Shown here: one piece after another, positions 1 through 11,489 of the stretch
How positions within the stretch are numbered: position 1 is the stretch's first letter
How the letters are laid out: each line of letters opens with the position of its first letter
Assembly (NCBI GenBank): GCA_023525715.1
Contig: CM042013.1
Span: 83,936,494 to 84,000,493 of the forward strand
DNA length: 64,000 nt
Direction: 5' to 3'
From: Cichorium intybus
Lineage: Eukaryota; Streptophyta; Magnoliopsida; Asterales; Asteraceae
Translations under genes and position numbers: made by a program
The notes under the pieces: generated by a model
What the model was told of the DNA's origin: nothing
Databases searched by the model: none
What the model saw: only the letters and a program-made list of their open reading frames with translations

Positions 1-876
1 CGGTGGAACACATTCAAATACCGAAGAAACGGGAAAAGATTAGTACGCGCGCCGCGGATTCTTAATCTGCGCGGCGCGGCTGCGGGAAATTTGCAAGTAT
101 AAATAGATGCATTTCCAGCTGAAAACCCGAGAAAAGACCAGGTGTAAAATCGACCTTGAAGCTCTTTGACTCCAAGATTTCATTCCAGAAGACTCTCATT
201 TGGTATTGGTTAGTTTTAGCTTTTATTTGTAATTAGTTAGTTTGGATTAAGCTTGGTTTTGTATCTTTGGGAGTGACAACCATTGATATTAAGCTTTGGC
301 TTCTGTTTTTGGATCATTTGGTTACTGTTTTTATGTTGGATTCGGATTTGGTGAATGAGAAGCATTTGGTTACATTTAATGTTGGTATTTCAATGTTTTT
401 ATGCTTGTGTTTGATTTTAGATGTTTGATTTATGTTTGGATATTGTTTTGACCTTGTTGGGACTGTTTTCCCTTGCTGAAATCAGTAGCTAATTAGGTTA
501 GTTTTTAAGCATTAAACCTTGGCTAGTAACTGTTCAGTAGAACTTTGGTTAGTGGCTAGTTTATGCTTTGCTTGGTTTTGCTAGTTGGGATGCCTTTGAT
601 TGCTTCTGATTCAGAGATGTACTTCTGATTTCAGAAAGTGACTAGGTTATTTGAGCTTAGCTTAGCTTGGCGTGAGTGTGTTTGATCATTGCTTTATGGT
701 GTTAGTGATTAGGAAGGTAGAAACTAGATCCTCCGACTATAGCGTGACACTACTAGTTGGTAATCTCTCATTTACTCTAACCACGAAGCTCCTGCGGATC
801 GACCTTGACTACCACTGTGCTAGTGTGTGTTAGGTTTTTCTTTATTTTTGACCGCACGACGACCGCTGTGTTGTCA
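1..876 (+). mobile_element. Athila-like LTR, 3' portion
   Basis: This stretch aligns by eye with the LTRs at 877-1690 and 7862-8846 but is clearly divergent. It shares the CG-rich blocks, the TATAAATA box (98-105), the paired blocks around 'gggagtgacaaccattga', and the terminal 'gaccgcacgacgaccgctg...tgtca'. It ends precisely at the LTR terminus (TTGTCA, 871-876). The next base enters an internal position of a second LTR. The simplest reading is the 3' LTR of a related plus-strand element nested in the next element's 5' LTR, with most of it lying left of the window. No coding sequence is seen. Confidence 0.75.
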
Positions 877-1690
877 CAAGGCAAAATCAGAAAAAGACGT
901 ACGCACGCCGCAGAATTTATCAATGCGCGACGCTGGTATGAGGCGGTGGAAAGAATTCAAATTCCGATAAAACGGGGATAAACCCCTACGCGCGACGCGG
1001 GATCCATCAATGCGCGGTGCGGTCTCGAGATTTTTGCAACTATAAATAGAGGCTTTTAGGTCGAAAAACGAGCGAATACCTGGTGTGAAATCGACCCCCA
1101 AGGCTCTTTGACTCCGAGATTTAGCTTCAAGAACCACTTTTTGGTATTTTCATGTTTCTATCTTTAATTTTCAATTAGTTTATTAGTTAGTGATAGTGGC
1201 TAGTGTCTTTGGGAGTGACAACCATTGACATTGAGTCTTTGTTTATGTTTTTAGATCTTTTGGTTACTGTTTTGTACTCATTGGATCTAAGTTTTGAGTT
1301 AATGAATCATTTGGTTACAAGTAATTGCTTCTTTTCGATGTTTTATGCTTGTGAATGAATTGTTGGATGTTTGGATTGTGTTTTATGTTTGAATTGCCTT
1401 TGTTTGCTTCTGATTTGGAGATGTACTTCTGATTTCAGTAAGTGACAAGGTTTTGTTAGTAATTTAATTTAGTTCATGCTTGCTTGGAATTATTTTATTT
1501 TATGCTTTTTGGGAGTAGTTGTCAAAAATTAGGAACTAGGTCCTCTGACTGTAGCATGACACTGCAGTTGGTAATCTGTCACCTGTCTTGACCACGTAAC
1601 TCCTGTGGATCGACCCTGACTTCCACTGTGCTAAGTGAGAGTGAGGTTTATTTTCTTATTTTTGACCGCATGACGACCGCTGCGATGTCA
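877..1690 (+). repeat. 5' LTR (truncated) of the Athila-like element
   Basis: Nearly identical in layout to 8033-8846 of the 3' LTR. It contains CG-rich blocks, TATAAATA at 1041-1048, and the terminal 'gaccgctgcgatgtca'. The first ~171 bp of the LTR are absent because the sequence at 1-876 abuts at 'caaggcaaaatc'. Confidence 0.85.
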
Positions 1691-1695
1691 AATTT

Positions 1696-1713
1696 TGGCG
1701 CCGTTGCCGGGGA
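1696..1713 (+). promoter_or_regulatory. Primer-binding site
   Basis: TGGCGCCGTTGCCGGGGA follows the 5' LTR end by five bases. This string is the usual primer-binding site of Athila/Tat-type plant gypsy elements, and I recall it as complementary to the 3' end of tRNA-Asp. It fixes the 5' LTR boundary and the plus orientation. Confidence 0.85.
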
Positions 1714-1816
1714 GTTGTGAGCTTGAGAATAGGTGATTTGTAGGACTTTTTAGTTTTTGCTTTTTGGTTAGTTAGTAGTTTTGATTTTTGATTTTTCGGG
1801 CATGTTGCACTTGTGC

Positions 1817-3769
1817 ATGCGTACCCGTAGGGGTGAGCAATTATCCCCTTTGCATTTTGACTCAGAGATTGAGCGAACTGCGCGCAAGATCCATGCACGT
1901 AGGCGTTTAAATACAATGAGTTTTAGTAATGTCAGTAGTAGTATAGTCATTTATTCCCCCGGTTTCAGAATTCCACATTGGAAGCACGAGTGCTACTGGT
2001 GGTGCAGCTTCAGCCCCTGCACCTATACCTTCATGCACTCTGCCATCAATTCCACCATTTCAACCTTTATCCCAACCGCAATCCACAAACCCATTTACAT
2101 CTGCCATGTCTTGGGGAGCACCGACCAGTGATGGCACCCAGTATCCAGACAACAGACACACACTTCTCAACCAGCACCAATACTTTTTAAACCACAAACC
2201 ACATTCCAACCTATACCACCGCAACAACAATACCAACAACCACCTCAGCAGCGATACCAGTATCAAGAGACTGAGGAGAGGTATGATGAAAAAGACGAAG
2301 GATGGGTCCACCAGCACCATAGCAACCATGGAACTGAGGTCGGGGACCTCCAAGAAGAGCACAACAGCATCAACCACTACAAGGTCAGCAGAGATATAAT
2401 GATCATCACTTTTACGGTAATCCTGCTCAACCTTTATATTTTGCACAACCGAGAGGGCAATCAGTTGCATCGCACTTCCAGCCACGGGAGTACGATGACT
2501 CGTCGCCCATTTACATTCCTGAGGATATAGAATCTCAAGTAGAAATTAGGCCTCAGTTGTTAGGGATATTATCGGAATTTAGGGGGTACAAACAGGATGA
2601 CCCATACAATCACTTGTATGAGTTTATAGCCATAGCCAATGCCAACACCCCTAGGAACACTAATAAGAACATTTTTAGACTAATATTGTTCCCATTCACT
2701 CTTAAAGACAAAGCCAAATATTGGTTTACCTCTTTACCATCGAATAGAATCACTACATGGGACCAACTCAAAGCTAGTTTCTTACAAGAGTTCTATCCGG
2801 CAAGCAAGACGACGGAAATCAGGAGGGCCATTCAAGATTTTCAGCTGAAGCCTGGAGAAGCTTTTCATGAAGCATGGGATCGTCTAAAAGAGTTGATGAG
2901 GTCATGCCCTCATCACGATATTCCAAAGTGGCAACTGGTCAAGGTATTCTTTGAAGGAGCAAGTGAGACAAACCAAGCTATGATTAACGCATCATCTAGT
3001 GGCACTATTATGATACAAGACCCGGAGGAGGCTTGGCGGTTTTTGGAACAGTTAAGTAATGGCTCCAAGGCGAATTTCTCTACAAGAAAGACGGTTGGCA
3101 CAGTTGTAGTAATAGGAGCGGATGCCGACTGGAAAAAGGATGTAAAGAAGGAGATAAGCGAGCTCAATAAGAAATTCGATAGGCTTGTGTCTACTCTGCA
3201 GAATGGACCTCAGAATCAACCACAAGGAGGTCAAGGAGGACCAAAGACTCAAGAAGCAAATCAAGTCTATGGTCAGGGTCAAGGTCAGTATGGCAATGGA
3301 CGACCCTATAGACCATATAACCAAGGTCATCAGAATTTCAATAACCAGAGGAGAACAACTACCAAGGGCAGTCATCCAACCCGCCCACGCAGCATCAGTC
3401 GGCGAACAATAATGGTAATGCCAATGGAAATGGTAGCAGCAACAATAGGGGCCCAATAACTCCATCAACAATGCCCTAGGGACTCAGGAGGATCTGGTCG
3501 TGAAAATGTATGAAATGTTAAACACAACACAGCAGCAATCGCAGGCCAATGCAAAAGCCATAGTCAATATGGAGAGGCAAATCGCCCAAATGGCTGAAGA
3601 CCAACGAAAAAGAGATAATGGGAAGCTGCCAAGTACCACAAAAGTCAATCCGACCCATGGTCAGCGGGCCGGAAAGGAACATGTCAACACTGTCGAGGCT
3701 GAATGGAGGAAGGTCACCCTGGAAGACCTGCTAGAATCGGGAAATGAGGCAGAGAGTAAAAAAGAATAA
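1817..3769 (+). pseudogene. gag: Gag polyprotein remnant (retrotransposon gag domain)
   Basis: The likely start is the ATG at 1817 (MRTRRGEQLSP...), followed by a Pro/Gln/His-rich N-terminal part in shifting frames. The conserved gag core is the open frame 2557-3459: 'DKAKYWFTSLPS', 'TWDQLKASFLQEFYP', 'GEAFHEAWDRLKELMRSCP'. This is the standard plant gypsy capsid domain, which packages element RNA. A Gln/Gly-rich tail follows. The frame then shifts, and 3500-3769 (MYEMLNTTQQQSQANAKAI...) continues the usual 'VNMERQIAQMAE' coiled segment until a TAA. No CCHC zinc knuckle is visible. At least two frameshifts plus the stop make this a pseudogene, although the central domain is well preserved. 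Confidence 0.8.
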
Positions 3770-3784
3770 GAAGTTAAGGAAGAG

Positions 3785-4519
3785 GTGGAAATTGAAAAGG
3801 AGGATTGGAAAGACACGGAATTAAAGGAAATTCCCGTTGAGAAGGAAACTCAACCAAAGGAGGATAAGGATGTCCAAGAGGAAGAGCAACCGATAATAGC
3901 TGGAATTAAACAAAAGAAGAAGGACAAGAAGGGAAAGACAAAGCAAGAAGCGCCCAAATCGATAGGGCCATCAATGAATCAACCCTCGTGGGATGAACTT
4001 AAGGACACTCCTGAGGATACAAGAATTCTTCAGGAGATGTGCGAGAAAAATGGAAAAAGAAAGACTCCCACACCTGACACTGTGACGTTGACAATTAAAG
4101 CTAGTGAGGCACTGCTGGGAACACTGCCCAAGAAAGAAAAGGATCCTGGGTCACCACTGATTACTGTTACTGTAGGAGATGTGGTCATTTGGAATACCTT
4201 GCTGGATTTGGGAGCAAGTGTGAATGTGCTACCGGGATACTTATATGATAAATACAAGAATGAGGAATTAGAGCCGGCAAAGACTGTGTTACAGCTGGCT
4301 GATCAGTCAACCAGAGTGTCCCGCGGTAAGCTTACCAATGTCATAGTGAAGGTTGGGGACTTCTTTTACCCGGTGAACTTTTTAGTCATGGAATATGAGA
4401 GTCAGCAAGACGCGCCCGCATTAATATTAGGACGTCCGTTCTTGGCTACAACCGACGCTATTATTGATTGCAAAAAGGAGATTTGGATATCTTCTTTGGG
4501 TCGAGAAAAAGAAGGTTAA
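3785..4519 (+). pseudogene. Retroviral-type aspartic protease domain
   Basis: An open frame of 244 codons with a Lys/Glu-rich linker (residues 1-75) followed by a retropepsin-like domain. The active-site motif appears as 'LLDLGASVNVLP' near residue 141; plant Athila-type proteases commonly carry D-L-G-A-S in place of D-T/S-G-A. The flap and C-terminal motif 'APALILGRPFLATTDAIIDC' (19 residues shown) is typical. In full-length relatives this runs straight into reverse transcriptase. Here it runs out after 'LGREKEG', so the polyprotein is cut immediately after protease. It would cleave Gag in a complete element. Confidence 0.8.
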
Positions 4520-4925
4520 ATATGTTCGGAAGTCCCATATCTCTCCCTCAAGGATATAGTGATAAGAATTTGGACAACAACTTACTGATGGAGCCTGGGG
4601 TTAAGGACAAAAGAACAATATGGACACGAACGGGAGAAGGAGGAAAAGAGGAAGTTTTAAAGGAAACAAAGGAGCATCCATTGTCCACCATTGACAAGGA
4701 GCAGCTGCTGGACATGATGGAGATGTTGGAGGCAAGGCACCAGCAGTATGAGAAAGATGCAAGGGAAAGAGAAGCAAAGGTCTTTTAAATTCTGGAAGCT
4801 CAACAACAATGGATTAGCGAGGTTAGTGACAGGATGACTTAGCTCACTTCATTTATGTCAATGATGGCTCACAATTTCGCGCCAGATCACAAGAAGATGC
4901 CATCAGGAATTCAAGAAGAATAGGA
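4502..4925 (+). pseudogene. Post-protease remnant bordering the pol deletion
   Basis: After a frame change this region reads 'MFGSPISLPQGYSDK', then a Glu/Lys-rich predicted coiled coil ('LLDMMEMLEARHQQYEKDAR'), then stops. A little downstream the phrase 'LNLALVGRQPIF' can be read near 4950-4990; this kind of phrase usually closes the gag-pol region of this family. I infer that the RT-RNase H-integrase block (several kb in autonomous relatives) has been deleted, leaving protease joined to this tail. I cannot see where exactly the deletion edge lies. Confidence 0.5.
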
Positions 4926-5104
4926 GCTGGAATAGTACGTCTGGCTGAAGACGTTAAACTTAGCGCTTGTTGGAAGGCAACCCATCTTTTCATAGGTTAG
5001 GTACTGTATTCTTAGGAGTAATTAGGAAATTATATCATTGTCATTTGCAGGTATTATTGGTCCAAGGCAAGTGTGGGGTTGTTTTGAAGAAATTGGACTT
5101 TTTT

Positions 5105-5640
5105 TTATAACCGCGCCGAGGTCAGGCAAATTGCATGCCGCGAAATCGTAAACCAACCCGATGCGCATGGGTTGATTTGGGGGTACGCGCGCCGCGGTTC
5201 GCTTATATCCGCGCCGCGGGAAATGATCAGTCAGTTTTCTTCGATAAAAAGGTAAGCCGCGATACTATTCACACACACACGCCGCGGAGCTTTGATCATC
5301 GGAAATTTTACGTGTTTTTCTTGCTCATTTCATTCCTATTACCAAGGTACGTCATTCTAACTAGCTTTTACTCGTTAAAACTAGTGATCAGGCAGTTGAT
5401 TTGGTTGATTTCTCCAAAAACTCAAAAACTTAAAAATCGCCAATGCTGACTCGTAGGGTGTTTATTTTGCCAAATAATGACCCTAGATGAGTTAGTCGGT
5501 ACTTAGGCTACCTTGTAGTGTATTTGGATTGAGTTTAAACAGGTTAAATCGTGATTTTGGATTTGGAATTGGAAACAGCCGCTCGCCGCGCCGTGGCCTG
5601 GTTCTTGGGCCGCGCCGCGGTGCGGTGGGGAAGAAAAGGA
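5105..5640 (+). promoter_or_regulatory. Internal CG-rich blocks upstream of ORF2
   Basis: In otherwise AT-rich surroundings this stretch carries repeated GCGCGCCGCGG-type strings: near 5187 (acgcgcgccgcgg), 5208 (ccgcgccgcgg), 5280 (cacgccgcgg), 5582-5625 (ccgcgccg...ccgcgccgcgg). They match the CG-rich strings in the element's LTR just upstream of its TATA box. They lie about 50-500 bp before the ORF at 5672. A second internal promoter is a guess from the similarity. Cytosine-rich relics of another LTR are an alternative. Confidence 0.3.
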
Positions 5641-5671
5641 CTTAAATTGCAAATTTTTTTCTTTTGTACAA

Positions 5672-6768
5672 ATGTCTTTTAGATTAGACCACCGGTTTCT
5701 CCAGTTCCCTGAAGATCTGGATAGCTCTGTGGAGTTTTCCAGCAGGAGGGATGCCCTTGTAGGTCGCCGGGTTCTCGAGGCGACGATCATCGACAGGGAT
5801 ATCCTCAGAGACGCGGGACTTTGGGGAGAGATCGAGCCATTCCTCCACCGCACATGGACTCGCGGGGATGCTTCGTTCACGTGCTGAGGCTGGGATAGGC
5901 TTATGGCCAACCAGGAGGATACAGTATACACCGAGCTTCTTTTGGAGTTCCTATCTACTGTTCGTTTCGCACCTGGATCGATAGAGGCCCGTTCCAGGCT
6001 AGTGCGATTTAGATTGGGAGGGGTGCACAGGGAGTGCAACCTCCGGGAGTTTGGGAGGCGTACCAGCATTTATACAGAGGCGGACCTCCAGCACCACCAT
6101 TTCACGCAGTTTCTTACGGCGTGCGTTCAGGGGCAACCCGAGAGGGCTGCCAATGCAGAGGTTTGGGCACCATTGTCCAACATATTCTATGAGGTGGGGA
6201 CGTCCAGAGAGAGCCACCTTCGCGATCCACTTCACCGACTCATGCACCGCATCGTCTCCACCTCTATCATGCACAGGGAGGGGGCGAGAAGGTGTCCGGC
6301 GAGGACATGACTTATCTCTGGTTCCTCCTTGACCCCTCCAGGTTCCTTCACCACCCTTTCGCTCTAGCCGTCTCCTTATCCACCCGTGCGACGGGTGCAT
6401 CTGCCAGCAGTCCTCTGGCCCGCGGGCATTACATCACCCGCTTGGCCCGTTCATACCGGATCCTTACCGCCCCTGTTGTGGCATCCCTGACTGCTTTACC
6501 TCCAGTTCGCACTACGATGCGAGCCCTGGAGACCATGGGGCTTATTGAGCAGCAACACCCGGTTCAGTACGTGAGGGTGATGACTGAGGCACCCCAGGAT
6601 GCCCAGTCGGGCAGGAGACGCCGGAGACCGGCAGCACCAGCAGATCCATCACCACAGCCACAGCAAGAGGAGGCGACGGAGCTTAGGCGATTGCAGGATC
6701 GGGTCGCCAGGATGGAGGAGCAGCTGGAGTGGATCGGGGAGGTACTTTTACAGATTGCTTCAGCATAG
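5672..6768 (+). pseudogene. Athila ORF-1-family protein (env-like position), broken
   Basis: Three open segments form one ancestral gene: 5672-5887 (MSFRLDHRFLQFPEDLDSS...), an in-frame TGA, 5903-6310, then a frameshift into 6292-6768. The product resembles the 'Arabidopsis retrotransposon ORF-1' family associated with Athila elements; its function is unknown. Visible traits are 'GGVHRECNLREFGRR', 'FLLDPSRFLHHPFALAVSLS', an Arg/Pro/Ala-rich linker and a C-terminal coiled coil 'LRRLQDRVARMEEQLEWIGE'. The position between pol and the 3' LTR is the env-like slot. The same ORF reappears on the minus strand at 63376-64000. I see no clear signal peptide or membrane span in what remains. Confidence 0.65.
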
Positions 6769-7861
6769 GGACAGCGCCCCCGACCATTCCCAGCCCGAGC
6801 CCACGATCATGAGGCTGGATCTTCCAGGCCGCCAGGTGGCGATTGATGTATTTTTTTTTTTTTCTTTTTTTTTTCTTATTTTCTTTTGGATATTCGTACT
6901 GTACCTATGACATTACTATCTTTTTGTCTGTTTTTACTTTTTGCTTGTTCTGTTTGCGTTTAATCTTTTTATGAGTCATGCATGCGATACCAAAATTGGA
7001 GGAGTTGCTTCAAGCAAGTGTGGGCTCACCGTGCTCCCTCCACTTGTCTTGACTACCGGCGTGTTCACTGTTGCGCTACAACTCCAGAACGCGAAATCGA
7101 GGACCTTTTTATTCGTATGTGTACTTGTGACAGCAAGCACCAACCAAGCGATCTACCGTCCAAAGGGGTAACTCTTTCTCCCTTGTTCTAAATAATTTTT
7201 GTACAACGGGGACGTTGTATGATTTTAAGTGTGGGTTGTGGACGGTCGAAAGAGTAGTGTTTTTGAAATTTTTGCGGAAATGACCAATTTTCAAAATTTT
7301 AAAAAATTTTAATAGGTTATAATTTTGAAATGAATAGTTTGTGATTGTTTATAGCATTAGTATTTTTCGAGAAATACTATGTAGTTGTAATCATGCTATA
7401 TGTTTAGTCAAATAAGTTGAGTTTTAGGAGTTAGAAGATTGGACTGTTTTAGGATTGGAATTTAGGAAGGAATTGTCAATCAGTGACCTTTGTTGTTCGA
7501 GTAGGTAGGTCTAAAATGGGTGGGCCTTATGCACCTTGCCACCAAAGATCGTCTGGTCTAGGATCGTATTTCTGAAAGCTCGCTACACGGACAACATCGA
7601 AAGTCATGGATAGTTCTTTAATGGCCTTTAGAATCTGAATGAGTATGTACACTTCACTGTGGACAGAAAATTTGTAATCAAGGGTTCTCTAGAAAGTCAT
7701 GAATTCCAAAGAACATTCCGATTATGTTTTCACGAACTATTCCACTCTAACTCATAAGGTAATAAGCTTTGAAACTGAACACAGTCAAAAATTGTTTGAG
7801 TCTTAGTTAAAATCTATTAAAAACTCTCTTGCTTGGGGACAAGCAAGGCACAAGTGTGGGG
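6769..7861 (+). other. 3' untranslated region of the Athila-like element with polypurine tract
   Basis: No gene seen. The stretch has a T-rich run (6848-6890), then AT-rich sequence, and ends with 'acaagtgtgggg' directly before the LTR start TGTTTGACAAC. That is the expected place and composition for the plus-strand priming tract. The mirror-image sequence is at 62367-63375. Confidence 0.65.
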
Positions 7862-8846
7862 TGTTTGACAACGCCTAGTAATATCACATATTTTAGTCGT
7901 TGTTGAGCCCTATTCTTAGTGAAATTATATCATATACATCGGGGTATTCTCATTTTTCGTACCAGCACTTGTTTGGAAAGAAATAATGAAAACAGGGACT
8001 AAAAGCATGCAATTTGGAAGAAGTTTGAAGATCAAGGCAAAATCAAAAAAAGACGTATGCGCGCCGCGGAATTCATCAATGCGCGACGCGGGTATGAGGC
8101 GGTGGAAAGAATTCAAATTCCGATAAAACGGGGATAAACCCCTACGCGCGACGCGGGATCCATCAATGCGCGGCGCGATCTCGAGATTTTTGCAACTATA
8201 AATAGAGGCTTTTAGGTCGAAAAACGAGCGAAGACCTGGTGTGAAATCGACCCCCAAGGCTCTTTGACTCCGAGATTTAGCTTCAAGAACCACTTTTTGG
8301 TATTTTCATGTTTCTATCTTTAATTTTCAATTAGTTTATTAGTTAGTGATAGTGGCTAGTGTCTTTGGGAGTGACAACCATTGACATTGAGTCTTTGTTT
8401 CTGTTTTTAGATCTCTTGGTTACTGTTTTGTACTCATTGGATCTAAGTTTTGAGTTAATGAATCATTTGGTTACAAGTAATTGCTTCTTTTCGATGTTTT
8501 ATGCTTGTGAATGAATTGTTGGAAGTTTGGATTGTGTTTTATGTTTGGATTGCTTTTGTTTGCTTCTGATTTGGAGATGTACTTCTGATTTCAGTAAGTG
8601 ACAAGGTTTGGTTAGTAGTTTAATTTAGTTCATGCTTGCTTGGAATTGTTTTATTTTATGCTTTTTGGGAGTAGTTGTCAAAAATTAGGAACTAGGTCCT
8701 CTGACTGTAGTGTGACACTGCAGTTGGTAATCTGTCACCTGTCTCGACCACGTAACTCCTGTGGATCGACCCTGACTTCCACTGTGCTAAGTGAGAGTGA
8801 GGTTTATTTTCTTATTTTTGACCGCATGACGACCGCTGCGATGTCA
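7862..8846 (+). repeat. 3' LTR of the Athila-like element (985 bp)
   Basis: Starts TGTTTGACAACGCC and ends GCGATGTCA. The U3 part holds two CG-rich clusters ('gcgcgccgcgg', 'gcgcgacgcggg' near 8060-8095, then 'cgcgcgacgcggg', 'gcgcggcgcg' near 8144-8180). TATAAATA follows at 8197-8204. Nearly identical to 877-1690, differing at a modest number of single bases, many in CG sites. Confidence 0.9.
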
Positions 8847-11282
8847 AGTCGTTTGACTTAGAGTCATCTGATGAATGGATTCTTAATTAAATCGGTTGCA
8901 ACAAGAGCATTACCCAAATTTCCAAGGGATAGGATTTTGGAATCATTTGACTTAGAGTCAAGTGATGAATGCATATCTTGGTTAAATTAATAAAGTCATA
9001 ATTTACATCGAAATGTAAAGGATATCGAGATTATGAGGCAACGAACACATTAGTTCTTCTGAACTGCCCAAATATGCCAATAAAACACAATTTGTTATAC
9101 TTTGTAATATTTGCCAATTAGTATGGCGAATATAACTTCGCATATCAGATTAGAGGTTTTGAATTGTTCAAAGACTTCAAAGAGAAGTATAAGATCAACA
9201 AAATCTGAGTCAAATTATGAACTGAGAAAATGTTTCACAATTTTTCCTCTTTCAAAGAACATTAAATTGTTGTAATGTGTCTTAAGAAATAAAATCGAGC
9301 ATTGATCGAAGTAGTTCGATCCCCGATATATATCAGATATATTTCCAATGAGTTTCGACAAATAAGATATTTCGACCAGTTAGAAAATAAAAGCATATAT
9401 ATATACTTAAGACCACATCCTAGACTAAGTAGGTTGCACAGACACCATCTGAATTGTAAAGTAGGATTCATCCCCTACTTAAACACAAAGAGGGTCTAGG
9501 GTCATACAGCGTTCGTCCGAACCTGCTAACTAGCCTAAACCCGATCAATAGTGTCATTTCATTGGTCATCCTACAGGAACCATTGAAAGGAGAGTCTTTC
9601 TTTATAAAAAGCTGTTAATATAAGGAACCAGTAGGAGTAAGAGTAATTCTTGAAAGGTTCAAGGGCTAACCAATGAAAGAACCTTTAGTCAACACTAGGA
9701 CTTAACCAGGAATCAGATTCCTGTTAAAACTTGACATAATCTTCTCTTTGCAGTCCAGTAGTATTGGTCACCTTTATAAAGTGTTATGATATGATATTAC
9801 TATACTTGGAAGCATTGGTGGGCCCAGCTACTGCCAAATAAGAGAACACAAGAGTAAGACTCAGTCTATATGATCATTTGAGTGATTTTACACCTAGCTT
9901 AAACAACCAGTGGGAGTAATTGAATCGTCAAAAGAAAGCAGCATAAATATAAATGTACTTACATTCAAAGCAAGACTGGTTGAGTGAGGCAATGCTCAGA
10001 GTCAAGTAATTGATTTCGAAAGAGACGCTCTCATCAAAAGCTGAGAATGAGTCTGCTGTAACTGCACTCCGTGAGTCATAGAAAGTTTGGATGATCTGAA
10101 CCGCTTTCCTTGAATGGAAACATGAGGGTTGCATGAAAGACACATCCAAGAGGTTTAGAGCATGCCAAACAGAAAAGTACATGGCTCAAGAGATTCATCT
10201 AGAAGAATCTAAGAGTCTTGTAATCATGTCAGAACTATTGGGAGTATCATTGTAGTCCACCTATGAATGTATGTTGACAACATACTACTTATAGGAAACA
10301 TCTCTTATCGTTACAAAGTGTAATGACTTGGCTTTAAGAAATGATTCGCTATAATAGATATAAAGGAGATACAACGTACTAGCATGGTACAAACATCTAT
10401 CAGATAGATAAAGTAGTCAGTAAAGACTTTGCCAGTATAAGTATGATCTTGATAAAATACAAGAAGCATGACTTCAAGAAAAGAGTTTCTGAAAGATACG
10501 ACACAGGATTATTGGGTAATCCTCAGATTCTGAAGGAGTTCAGAATGAAATAAGTCGAATCCCATGAGCTTCTGGTATTGGATCGATCATAAGTGTCATG
10601 GAGTTATCCTGATAACTTAGATGCTGGGAACATTATAAGTTAGATTCGTGACACAACCTGGCTGAGGTCACTAAACGGATTGTTTAAAAGAAATCATAAA
10701 TTTTTGGGGTGAATGTGATAATATTTTGAAAAGAGTTTCAAATCTGAAATTATTAGCACTAATGGATGGTACTAAAAGACTTCATGGTTGAAGAGTTTCG
10801 TTGGTATCTTGATGGTTGTCCTTAACATCATGACCACCTTGAAATCTTATTGACACCAAAAGGTGCAGTCATCTAGGCTAAAGAACCCGAGAACCATGAG
10901 AAGTCACTATGCACACCACCGTTTTCGGAAGAGAGTTGGGAGAGGAAATAACATGACATATTGAGATATCATCGAAAGAGTGTCCGATCGGATTATCTGC
11001 AATGATGTTGATCATAAACATAATAAAGGTCATTTTGGGTACATAGACAAAATGAAGGTCATTTTGGGTATATAGACAAATAAAATCTTAATTATAAGTT
11101 TAAAAGAACCAAGAAACATATAACAATATTAGAATATATCTGATTTGGCGATTATCTCGTGGAGACTTGGTAATAAGTAGGAGTGGCTACCTGTCAGATC
11201 ATTCCAACACTGTGTTTCACTTTAGCATGTTAAGAACCCGCTTCCTAAGTGATTAATTTACTCAAACTTCCACAGTCGGTCG
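8847..11282 (+). pseudogene. Decayed copia pol (element E), left part
   Basis: No long frame survives. On the plus strand around 10272-10301 the sequence translates as 'YVDNILLIGN', a recognisable copia reverse-transcriptase active-site box (YVDD with the second Asp changed to Asn). Fragments like 'GDTTY' follow in the expected order. The remaining ~2 kb is AT-rich with many stops. The piece is continued at 17632 after element F and leads to the 3' LTR at 18336. Its left part was displaced by the Athila-like insertion or lies outside. Assignment beyond 'copia RT relic' is not possible by eye. Confidence 0.55.
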
Positions 11283-11489
11283 TGTTGAATAATGTTTTTA
11301 TGTATTTATGTGACCATCACTGAAATAAGTCGAAATGTTTTTATTAACAGTTTATTTCAGATTGCGTGAATTCGAGATCAAAAACAAGAATAAATCAAGA
11401 CCCGAGAAACTTTGAGAAAACATCCAAACCTGAGGAAGTAACGCTACAAACCAAAGAGCAAAATACAAAATATCAAACTGCTACAGCGC

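Larger units (their letters stand above)
877..8846 (+). mobile_element. Non-autonomous Athila-like Ty3/gypsy element (gag-protease-ORF2, no RT/INT)
   Basis: The boundaries are a 5' LTR lacking about its first 171 bp (877-1690) and a full 3' LTR (7862-8846, TG...CA). Between them lie a primer-binding site at 1696, gag, an aspartic protease, a C-terminal coiled segment, a CG-rich spacer and an ORF of the Athila ORF-1 type, then a long 3' UTR ending in a purine tract 'AAGTGTGGGG' at the LTR. No reverse transcriptase, RNase H or integrase motif occurs anywhere inside, so the element could only have moved with enzymes supplied in trans. All ORFs carry frameshifts or stops. The 3' flank begins AGTCG (8847-8851); the 5' partner of that target duplication is out of the window. 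Confidence 0.8.
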
